5,525 nt of DNA from Inquilinus sp. (GTDB lineage: Bacteria > Pseudomonadota > Alphaproteobacteria > DSM-16000 > Inquilinaceae): NCBI GenBank assembly GCA_013003675.1, contig JABDIP010000421.1, positions 1-5,525 of the forward strand, read 5' to 3'. Below, in pieces: positions 1-5,525 of this stretch. A model generated the notes under the pieces. That model saw only the letters and a list, made by a program, of their open reading frames with translations, was not told the origin of the DNA and did not search any database. Both the position numbers and the translations under genes were made by a program. Positions within the stretch are counted from its first letter, which is position 1. Every line of letters starts with the position of its first letter.

Positions 1-57
1 GTGGGAGGGTGAGGGGGTGATCCCGCCTTCGGAATTACCGCACCCCACCTGCCGGTT

Positions 58-63
58 AGGAGA
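58..63 (+). promoter_or_regulatory. Shine-Dalgarno that fixes the methyltransferase start
   Basis: AGGAGA lies 10 bases upstream of the ATG at 74, a near-ideal ribosome binding site. The same reading frame is open further up to a GTG at 17, but that codon has no comparable site in the few bases available. The extra 19 residues are also not conserved-looking. This site therefore favours ATG 74 as the start. Confidence 0.75.
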
Positions 64-73
64 CAGGCGAACC

Positions 74-691
74 ATGGGCTTCTATGACGACCGCATCCTG
101 CCGCATCTGATCGATCTGTCGATGCGCAACCGCAGGGTGGCCGAGCGCCGGCAGGGGATCGTGCCGAACGCGCGCGGGCGGGTGCTGGAGATCGGCATCG
201 GCTCCGGCCTCAACCTGCCTTTCTATGATCCGGGCGTCGAGGCGGTGGTCGGCGTCGATCCCTCGGCCAAGCTGCTGGCGATGGCACGGCGGGCGGCGGA
301 GCGGGTGGCGCCGGCGGTGGAACTGGTCGAGCACAGCGCCGAGGCGCTGCCTTTCGACACCGCCAGCTTCGACACCGTGGTGTCGACCTGGACCCTGTGC
401 TCGATCCCCGACGTGAACGCGGCGCTGACCGAGATCCGCCGGGTGCTGAAGCCGGCCGGCAGCTTCCTGTTCATCGAGCATGGCGCGGCGGCCGAGCCGG
501 CGGTGGCGCGCTGGCAGGACCGGCTGAACCCGGTCTGGGGCCGGTTCTCCGGCGGCTGCCATCTGAACCGGCCGATCGACGCGCTGGTGCGCCAGGCCGG
601 GCTGGCGATCGCCGAACTGGAGACCGGCTATCTGCTCAAGGGGCCGCGGTTGCTGGCTTACCACTACGACGGCCGGGCGACCGCGGGCTGA
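74..691 (+). CDS. Class I SAM-dependent methyltransferase, METTL7-like group
   Basis: Predicted soluble methyltransferase of 205 residues that moves a methyl group from S-adenosylmethionine to an unidentified acceptor. Seen: a Rossmann motif I, LEIGIGSGLN, at residues 38-47; the acidic end of strand 2 in VGVDPS (D62), expected to bind the SAM ribose; a motif II-like stretch SFDTVVSTWTLCSIPD at 98-113; and a motif III-like LKPAGSFLFIEHG at 125-137. The C-terminal part with W-Q-x-x-x-N-P-x-W and GGCHLNR (160-166) recalls the METTL7/TMT1 thiol methyltransferases and their bacterial relatives more than UbiE. This is recalled from family knowledge, not searched. No signal peptide or membrane helix is evident. 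The start is the ATG with a strong Shine-Dalgarno. The gene converges on the lplT-aas fusion gene and the two coding ends overlap. The substrate could be a small thiol, a lipid or a quinone precursor; the class is certain, the substrate unknown. Confidence 0.9.
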   Translation: MGFYDDRILPHLIDLSMRNRRVAERRQGIVPNARGRVLEIGIGSGLNLPFYDPGVEAVVGVDPSAKLLAMARRAAERVAPAVELVEHSAEALPFDTASFDTVVSTWTLCSIPDVNAALTEIRRVLKPAGSFLFIEHGAAAEPAVARWQDRLNPVWGRFSGGCHLNRPIDALVRQAGLAIAELETGYLLKGPRLLAYHYDGRATAG

Positions 692-3600
692 CCTTGCGCG
701 GCGCCTTCCTGGCGTCGGGCTTTTTCGCCGCCGATTGCCGGGCGGTATCGTCCGGCGCCGCCGGTCCCGCGCTCTCCCCGAGGGCCAGGACGCGGGCGGC
801 GTTGTGGTCGATCTTGCCGGTGCCGAGCAACGGCATGCGGGCGGCGATCACCAGCCGGCGCGGCACCATGATCTCCGCCGCCCCCTTGGCCCTGGCGTGG
901 CGCGACAGATCGGCCAGGGCGGCGCCCTCGCGGTCGGTGACCAGGACCACCTGCTCGCCCTTGCGGTCGTGCGGCAGGGCGATGGCCGCGTAGAGCCCGT
1001 CGGGCCAGAGGTCGGAGGCCAGCGCCTCGACCGCCGCCAGCGACACCATCTCGCCGGCCACCTTGGCGAAGCGCTTGGCCCGGCCGAGGATGCTGACGAA
1101 ACCGTCGGTGTCGATGGCGACCACGTCGCCGGTGTCGTGCCAGCCCTCCGCCGGCGGTTCCAGCACGCCGGGGTTCTCGACCCGCAGATAGCCGCGCATG
1201 ACGTTGGGGCCGCGTACGAACAGGCGGCCGCCCTCGGCCACGCCGGGCACCGGCTCCAGCCGCGCCTCGATGCCGGGCAGCAGCCGGCCGACGGTGCCCG
1301 GCCGGTTGCGGATCGGGCTGTTGATCGCCAGCACCGGCGCCGTTTCGGTGCAGCCATAGCCCTCGAGGATGCGCACGCCGAACTTCTCCGCCCAGGTGCG
1401 CCGGGTTTCGGCCCGCACCTTCTCCGCCCCGGCGAAGGCGTAGCGCAGGCTGTAGAAATCGTAGGCGTGCGCCATCCGGGCATAGCCGGCCAGGAAAGTA
1501 TCGGTGCCGAACAGGATGGTGGCGTTGGTGTCGTAGGCGATCTCGGGCACGATGCGGTAGTGCAGCGGCGAGGGGTAGAGGAATACCTTCACCCCGGCCA
1601 GCATCGGCAGCAGCAGCCCGGCGGTCAGCCCGAAGGAGTGGAACAGCGGCAGGGCGTTCAGCACCACGTCCTCGCCGGTGAAATCGACCTGGGCGCTGAT
1701 CTGGTAGCGGTTCGCCTGGATGTTGCGGTGGCTGAGCGACACCCCCTTGGGCGTGCCCTCCGAGCCGGAGGTGAACAGCACCACCGCCTCGTCCTCCGCC
1801 GTCGCCCGCCGGCCGGCGCCCAGCCGCCAGAACAGCCCCGGCAGCCGGCCGGCGATCAGGCCGTAAAGCCGGCCGAAGACGCCGATGCGGCCGCGCAGAT
1901 CCTCCAGATGGACGATGTCGGCGCTGTCGCCGAGCGCCTCGACGACGGCGGTCAGCCGGGCCGCCTCGACGAAGCGGCGCGAGGTCAGCACCCGCTCGAT
2001 GCCGGCGGCCTTGATCGCCGCCGCCATGTTGGCGGCGCCGGCGGTGAAGTTGAGCATCGCCGGCACCCGGCCGACCGCGTGCAGGGCGAAGAAGACGATC
2101 ACCGAGCCGACAGCGTTGGGCAGCAGCACGCCGACCCGCTCGCCCGGCCGCCCGCGCCTGCCCAGCGCCCGGCCCAGGGCGAAGGCGCCGGTCAGCACCC
2201 GGCGATAGCCGGCCGGGTCGCGCTCGATATCCTCCAGCACCCTGGTTCGGCCGTGCAGCCGGGCGCTGTCGATCAGGGCGCGGAACAGCGGCCGGTCGAC
2301 CGGGCTGGTGCGATAGACCATCTCGGTCATGATCTCCTGCAGCCGGGCGCCGGCGAAGGCGCGGCGGGAGCGGCCGATCAGCCCGTCGGGCACGGCGACC
2401 CGGCGCGGCGGCAGCACGGTCAGCGCGATGCGCGGGAACAGCCGGCGGCGGACCTTGCCGCCCAGGCGCGAGAAGATCGAGTACTGCGCCCCGTCGATGC
2501 GCACCGGGATCACCGGCACGCCGGCCAGGGCGGCGATCATCGCCGGGCCGTCATAGACCTTCATCAGCGCGCCGGTGACGGTGATCCGCCCCTCCGGGAA
2601 GATCACCAGCCGGCGCCCCTCCTGCACCCGCTTCACCATGGTGCGCACGGCGAACGGGCTGGTCGGGTCGACCGGCAACAACTCGAAGAACAGGAAGGCC
2701 GGCTTCACCCACCATTTGCGGGCGATATGGGTGTTGATGGCGAAGACCGGCCGGCCCGGCAGGAAGCAGCCGAGCAGCAGGGCGTCGAGGAAGGAGGTGT
2801 GGTTGGCGACCACCACCGCCGGGCTGGCGCCGTCGCCGTAATGCTCGGCATCGGTCACCCGCGCCCGGTGCAGCAGGCGCAGCAGGGTGCGGCCGAGGCT
2901 CTTGACCACCTGGTCGGGGATCAGCCGCACCGTATAGGCGGCGACGATCAGATTGCCGATTCCGAGCACGGCGATCACCGCCAGCACCGAGAGGCCGGCG
3001 TAGAGCAGCACCGCGGCGGCGGCGGAACAGGCGGTCATCACCAGCGCGTTGATGACGTTGTTGCCGGCGATCGCCGAGGAACGCGCCTCGACTGGCGCGT
3101 GGGCCTGCAGGATGGCGTAGAGCGGCACGGTGAACAGCCCGCCGAAGGCGGCGATCAGCACCAGGTCGAGCAGCACGCGGATGCCGCCCTCCGACGCCAG
3201 GAAGGCCGACAGCGCCTGGGCGCCGCCATTCCCGGCCCCGGCGATGCTGCCGGCGGCGGCACTGAGGTCGAGCAGGGCGAGCGCCATGCCGAGCGCCGCC
3301 AACGGCGCGAAGCGCGGCGACACGTCGCCGTGCAGCAGCCGGCTGGCGAGCGCCGAGCCGAGCGCGATGCCGACCACGAAGGCGCCGACCAGCACATTGG
3401 CGACCACCTGATTGACGCCGAGCACGGTCTTCGCCACTTCCGGGAAGATCGAGATGACGACCAGGCCGACCGCCCAGAACCAGGAGATGCCGAGCACCGA
3501 CAGGAACACGTCGCGGCGCCGGCGCACCGCGCGGATGGCGTCGATGGTGGCGGTGACGGGGGCGAAGCGGAACGGCACAGCACCCGGCTCCGGCGGGGCG

Positions 3601-4184
3601 GCCGGCACGAAGCGCGAGGCGGCGACGCCGGCCAGGGCGGCGACCGCCAGCCCGGCCGCCAGCACCGAGGTGCCGCCGAAACCGGCGGCGAGGCCGCCGA
3701 ACAGCATGCCGACCAGGATGGCGACGAAGGTCGACGCCTCGATCCAGGCATTGGCGGTCACCAGCCGGTGCTCGGGCAGGTGCTGCGGCAGGATGGCGTA
3801 TTTCGCCGGCCCGAACACCGCCGACTGGACGCCATAGAGGAAGATGGTGCCGAGCGCCAGTTCGCCGGATTGCAGCAGCAGCGAGGCGCCGGCCAGCAGG
3901 GCCAGGCCGATCTCGGCGATCCGCGTCCAGCGCACCACCGCCGCCTTGTCGACCGCATCCGACAGCCGCCCGGCGAGGCCCGAGCACAACAGGAACGGCA
4001 GCACGAACACCGCCCCGCCGACGGTGACCGCCAACTCGCCCGGCAGCCCGAGCAGCCCGACCCCGCCATAGACGATCAGGAACCCGAACGCGCTCTTCAG
4101 CGCGTTGTCGGCAAACGCCCCGAACCACTGGGCGGCGAACAGCGGCAGGAACCGGCGGGAGCGAAGCAGCGGCGTTTCGGTCAT
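636..4184 (-). CDS. aas: LplT-Aas fusion: lysophospholipid flippase / acyltransferase / acyl-ACP synthetase
   Basis: Inner-membrane protein of 1182 residues for lysophospholipid repair. Residues about 10-425 are an MFS transporter like LplT, with FADNAL (24-29), GPAKY (125-129) and IEAST soon after. Residues about 430-620 are a PlsC acyltransferase, with NHTSFLD carrying the catalytic H462/D467 pair and FPEGR at 529-533. Residues about 640-1140 are an AMP-forming acyl-ACP synthetase: P-loop TSGSEGTPKG (805-814), YGCTET (943-948), TGD (1018-1020), the GRAKRF-K-x-x-GEMVS hinge and the C-terminal catalytic lysine K1124 in GTGKI. In E. coli, LplT (about 397 aa) flips 2-acyl-lysophosphatidylethanolamine inward and separate Aas (719 aa) re-acylates it using ATP, ACP and fatty acid; natural fusions are known. 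All catalytic motifs are intact. A basic Ala/Pro/Arg/Lys tail of about 45 residues follows the last domain. ATG 4184 is chosen for its AGGA site; an in-frame upstream ATG at 4271 would put the operators inside the coding sequence. Confidence 0.93.
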   Translation of the reverse strand: MTETPLLRSRRFLPLFAAQWFGAFADNALKSAFGFLIVYGGVGLLGLPGELAVTVGGAVFVLPFLLCSGLAGRLSDAVDKAAVVRWTRIAEIGLALLAGASLLLQSGELALGTIFLYGVQSAVFGPAKYAILPQHLPEHRLVTANAWIEASTFVAILVGMLFGGLAAGFGGTSVLAAGLAVAALAGVAASRFVPAAPPEPGAVPFRFAPVTATIDAIRAVRRRRDVFLSVLGISWFWAVGLVVISIFPEVAKTVLGVNQVVANVLVGAFVVGIALGSALASRLLHGDVSPRFAPLAALGMALALLDLSAAAGSIAGAGNGGAQALSAFLASEGGIRVLLDLVLIAAFGGLFTVPLYAILQAHAPVEARSSAIAGNNVINALVMTACSAAAAVLLYAGLSVLAVIAVLGIGNLIVAAYTVRLIPDQVVKSLGRTLLRLLHRARVTDAEHYGDGASPAVVVANHTSFLDALLLGCFLPGRPVFAINTHIARKWWVKPAFLFFELLPVDPTSPFAVRTMVKRVQEGRRLVIFPEGRITVTGALMKVYDGPAMIAALAGVPVIPVRIDGAQYSIFSRLGGKVRRRLFPRIALTVLPPRRVAVPDGLIGRSRRAFAGARLQEIMTEMVYRTSPVDRPLFRALIDSARLHGRTRVLEDIERDPAGYRRVLTGAFALGRALGRRGRPGERVGVLLPNAVGSVIVFFALHAVGRVPAMLNFTAGAANMAAAIKAAGIERVLTSRRFVEAARLTAVVEALGDSADIVHLEDLRGRIGVFGRLYGLIAGRLPGLFWRLGAGRRATAEDEAVVLFTSGSEGTPKGVSLSHRNIQANRYQISAQVDFTGEDVVLNALPLFHSFGLTAGLLLPMLAGVKVFLYPSPLHYRIVPEIAYDTNATILFGTDTFLAGYARMAHAYDFYSLRYAFAGAEKVRAETRRTWAEKFGVRILEGYGCTETAPVLAINSPIRNRPGTVGRLLPGIEARLEPVPGVAEGGRLFVRGPNVMRGYLRVENPGVLEPPAEGWHDTGDVVAIDTDGFVSILGRAKRFAKVAGEMVSLAAVEALASDLWPDGLYAAIALPHDRKGEQVVLVTDREGAALADLSRHARAKGAAEIMVPRRLVIAARMPLLGTGKIDHNAARVLALGESAGPAAPDDTARQSAAKKPDARKAPRKVSPRSPGRRSGKPATAAP

Positions 4185-4191
4185 CGGGGCG

Positions 4192-4196
4192 TTCCT
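4192..4196 (-). promoter_or_regulatory. Shine-Dalgarno for the lplT-aas fusion gene
   Basis: Read on the minus strand, AGGAA lies 7 bases before the ATG at 4184. This decides the start: the upstream in-frame ATG at 4271 would add 29 residues without hydrophobic or conserved character, and its coding sequence would include both palindromes. The shorter protein begins about ten residues before the first membrane helix, as in LplT. Confidence 0.7.
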
Positions 4197-4205
4197 GCGA
4201 TTTAG

Positions 4206-4218
4206 TGAACGTTGTTCA
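4206..4218. promoter_or_regulatory. Inverted repeat TGAAC-N3-GTTCA, aas-proximal operator candidate
   Basis: The 13-bp sequence TGAACGTTGTTCA has perfect 5-bp arms around a 3-bp centre. It lies 21 bp upstream of the aas start codon, where the transcription start would be expected from the predicted promoter. A protein bound here would block initiation or early elongation. The same arms recur in a second copy upstream. Size and symmetry fit a dimeric helix-turn-helix repressor such as a TetR-family protein; the actual regulator is not in the window. Confidence 0.6.
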
Positions 4219-4247
4219 TACTTAGCAAATAAATGAACGACGTTCAA
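4219..4247 (-). promoter_or_regulatory. Putative sigma-70-type promoter of lplT-aas
   Basis: On the minus strand, TTGAAC (4247-4242) could be a -35 element and TAAGTA (4224-4219) a weak -10 element, with 17 bp between them. TTGAAC matches the TTGACA consensus in most positions; the -10 match is poor. Transcription would start near 4212, inside the proximal palindrome, giving a leader of about 28 bases. The AT-rich setting and the interlocking with both palindromes support it, but the exact boxes are tentative. Confidence 0.4.
4234..4246. promoter_or_regulatory. Inverted repeat TGAACGACGTTCA, aas-distal operator candidate
   Basis: This is a perfect 13-bp palindrome (6-bp arms TGAACG/CGTTCA around one central base). 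Its outer five bases on each side match the first copy exactly. The two centres are 28 bp apart, so sites of this kind would lie on a similar face if turns are close to 10.5 bp (about 2.7 turns, so not exactly in phase). It overlaps the putative -35 box of the aas promoter. Two sites with identical half-sites in a short AT-rich island are unlikely to be chance in such GC-rich DNA. Confidence 0.6.
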
Positions 4248-4486
4248 TACCCGGTCTTTGGTGATCTTCATGCTGGTGCGAAATCGCTAACGCGAGGCTA
4301 AGGCCCGCCTTGCGCCGTGCCCCCGCCGGTGCCAGGGTGTCGGGGTCGGGGCGGGTGCCCGCGCCCGGCGCCCTTGAGCAACCCCGACCGCCGAGACCCC
4401 GCGTCGCCCGCCGCGCGCCGGGGGCCGGGCGCCGCCGGTCCCGGCGAGCCGCCCGCCTATGGCCGTCGCCGACCGGACCGACGCCG
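4248..4486. other. GC-rich gap between the aas promoter and the transporter gene
   Basis: This stretch of about 240 bp becomes extremely GC-rich after about 4300. I see no convincing gene on either strand. Open frames across it give Arg/Pro/Ala-rich peptides typical of non-coding GC-rich DNA. A 6-bp inverted repeat, GCCGGG (4424-4429) with CCCGGC (4440-4445), could form a hairpin in the transporter leader, but it has no T-tract. The promoter for the transporter must lie here or in the AT-rich island; I could not assign clear boxes. Confidence 0.5.
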
Positions 4487-5467
4487 ATGCCGTCCGCCGC
4501 GCACACGCCCGCGCCCAGCGCCCCCGACGGCCGCATCGTCGCCCGGGGTATCGGGCTGTATTGCTTCGCGATCGTCCTGCTGTCGGTGATGGACGCGATG
4601 ATCAAGTGGATGTCGGCCGGCTATCCGACGGTGCAGATCGTCTTCTTTCGCAGCCTGTTCGGCTTGGCGCCGCTGGTCTTCGTGGTCGCCCGGTCCGGCG
4701 GGCTGGCGGCGCTGGCGACGCGGCGCTGGGGCGCGCATCTGGCGCGCGGGCTGATCGGCGTGTGCGCGGCCTTGGCGTTCTTCCATGCCTTCAGCGTCAT
4801 GCCGCTGGCCGACGCCTATGCCATCGCCTTCGCCTCGCCCCTGTTCATCACCGCGCTGTCGGTGCCGCTGCTGCGCGAGAGCGTGGGGCCGCGGCGCTGG
4901 GCGGCGGTGGCGGTCGGCTTTGGCGGCGTCGTCGTCATGCTGCGGCCGGGGTCGGCCGGGCTCGACGGGCTGCTGCAGGCGGGCGCGGCGGCGGCGCTGG
5001 TCGGCACCATCTGCTTCGCGGTCAGCGTCGTGCTGATCCGACGCCTGGCGCGGACCGAGACCAACGCCGCCATCGTCTTCCATTCCGGCCTAGTGGCGGT
5101 GGCGGCGAGCGCCCTGCTGCTGCCGTTCGGCTTCGTCCTGCCGGGGTTGGTCGACTTCCTGCTGCTGGCGGCGATCGGCCTGATCGGCGGCACCGGCGCC
5201 ATCGCCATGACGGCGGCGTTCCGCTCGACGCCGGTCGCCATCCTGGCGCCGTTCGAGTACACGGCGATGATCTGGGCGGTGGTGCTCGGCTTCGCCTTCT
5301 GGGGCGACCTGCCCGATCGCTACGTCTGGATCGGCTGCGCCATCGTCGTCGCCAGCGGCCTCTATATCCTGCATCGCGAGACCCGGCGCGGCGGCACCCT
5401 GGACGTCGCCCCCCGCGCGGTTCCGAAACCGGCCGGCACCGCATCGGCCCCCTCCGAAGCGCCATGA
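4487..5467 (+). CDS. EamA/DMT-superfamily ten-helix transporter
   Basis: Inner-membrane permease of 326 residues in the drug/metabolite transporter superfamily, usually exporters or importers of small metabolites. Ten hydrophobic segments can be read at about residues 21-40, 48-67, 84-103, 106-128, 138-153, 165-185, 194-213, 221-241, 251-270 and 278-295, in the two-fold five-plus-five EamA pattern. Family-like features include the early YPTVQIVFFRSLFGL, the repeat-one end ADAYAIAFASPLF, and the repeat-two counterpart APFEYTAMIWAV followed by FWGDLPD. A Pro/Ala-rich tail of about 25 residues ends the protein. It resembles alphaproteobacterial DMT proteins of the RibN/SAM-transporter-like kind, but the substrate cannot be read from the sequence. 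ATG 4487 is chosen because it begins 20 residues before helix 1; its ribosome site is only a weak GGA at 4475-4477. The frame is open upstream to 4310, but that part is Arg/Pro-rich and unlikely to be translated. The next gene overlaps its stop, suggesting an operon. Confidence 0.88.
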   Translation: MPSAAHTPAPSAPDGRIVARGIGLYCFAIVLLSVMDAMIKWMSAGYPTVQIVFFRSLFGLAPLVFVVARSGGLAALATRRWGAHLARGLIGVCAALAFFHAFSVMPLADAYAIAFASPLFITALSVPLLRESVGPRRWAAVAVGFGGVVVMLRPGSAGLDGLLQAGAAAALVGTICFAVSVVLIRRLARTETNAAIVFHSGLVAVAASALLLPFGFVLPGLVDFLLLAAIGLIGGTGAIAMTAAFRSTPVAILAPFEYTAMIWAVVLGFAFWGDLPDRYVWIGCAIVVASGLYILHRETRRGGTLDVAPRAVPKPAGTASAPSEAP

Positions 5468-5525
5468 CCGACCGCGATCCGCCCGCCACCGAGCTTTCCG
5501 CCCAACCTCTTCGCGGGATCCGGGC
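5464..5525 (+). CDS. 5' end of a translationally coupled gene, possibly CaiB/BaiF CoA-transferase (partial)
   Basis: The ATG at 5464 overlaps the TGA stop of the transporter as ATGA, the usual sign of translational coupling. Twenty codons are visible, reading MTDRDPPATEL then SAQPLRGIR, and the gene continues beyond the window. A polar start followed by P-L-x-G-I-R is how many CaiB/BaiF family III CoA-transferases begin, before a V-L-D-x-T segment that would lie just outside. This resemblance rests on a handful of residues, so the product is a guess; that a gene begins here is more secure. No strong Shine-Dalgarno is visible, which fits coupling to the upstream gene. Confidence 0.5.
   Translation, partial: MTDRDPPATELSAQPLRGIR

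Noticed and set aside
1..20. G-rich start of the window as a possible G-quadruplex
   Set aside because: Only three runs of three or more G are present (3-5, 7-9, 13-17); a fourth would have to lie outside the window.
14..46. Hairpin GGGGTG/CACCCC upstream of the methyltransferase
   Set aside because: The arms pair perfectly over 6 bp, but the loop is 21 bases and there is no T-tract or riboswitch-like conservation to see. Such pairs are common by chance in this composition.
735..4205. Stop-free plus-strand frame of about 1150 codons opposite the lplT-aas gene
   Set aside because: Its translation is rich in Gln, His, Asp, Arg and Gly with no domain-like pattern. The opposite strand encodes an unmistakable three-domain enzyme. 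Long antisense frames are expected in DNA with strong G/C third-position bias.
4206..4246. The palindromes as LexA (SOS) boxes
   Set aside because: The alphaproteobacterial LexA box is a direct repeat GTTC-N7-GTTC, and the Bacillus-type box has arms separated by four bases. Here the arms are inverted with a three-base centre, so neither fits.
4416..4446. Inverted repeat CGCCGGG/CCCGGCG as an intrinsic terminator
   Set aside because: No T-run follows on either strand, and it lies in uniformly GC-rich DNA where such repeats arise by chance.
4222..4605. Minus-strand frame of 127 codons across the intergenic region
   Set aside because: The composition is Arg/Pro/Gly-rich, it covers both the operators and the start of the transporter gene, and no family is recognisable.
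4459..5525. Second plus-strand frame starting at ATG 4459, overlapping the transporter gene
   Set aside because: It reads as Arg/Gly/Ala-rich low-complexity sequence, while the 4487 frame gives ten clear membrane helices.

Overview
The window comes from a very GC-rich genome (about 70% by eye, with strong G/C preference at third codon positions). Protein character and gene style suggest an alphaproteobacterium, perhaps of the Rhodospirillales group. That placement is an inference from composition and protein resemblance, not a search result.

Layout from left to right: (1) a complete plus-strand gene for a small class I SAM-dependent methyltransferase (74-691), with a good Shine-Dalgarno. (2) A large minus-strand gene (4184 down to 636) for a three-module membrane protein: an LplT-like MFS lysophospholipid flippase, a PlsC-type acyltransferase and an acyl-ACP synthetase, i.e. 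a natural LplT-Aas fusion. Its 3' end runs 56 bp into the 3' end of the methyltransferase gene, tail to tail. (3) An intergenic region (4185-4486). Its aas-proximal part is an AT-rich island with two copies of the inverted repeat TGAAC-N3-GTTCA, arranged like tandem repressor operators over a plausible aas promoter; the rest is extremely GC-rich leader. (4) A plus-strand ten-helix EamA/DMT-family transporter (4487-5467). (5) The first 20 codons of another plus-strand gene whose ATG overlaps the transporter stop codon (ATGA). It runs off the window and may be a CaiB/BaiF-type CoA-transferase.

The coherent biology is membrane lipid maintenance. The fusion protein should bring lysophospholipid to the inner leaflet, activate a fatty acid and re-acylate the lysolipid. 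The two palindromes in front of it suggest control by a dimeric repressor, probably TetR-type, whose gene is not in the window. The methyltransferase resembles the METTL7-like group; a link to lipid metabolism is possible but unproven. The transporter and the following gene form a separate divergent unit.

No tRNA, rRNA, CRISPR array, insertion sequence or convincing intrinsic terminator was seen. I found no convincing novel multi-gene system. The tandem operators are the most useful lead.
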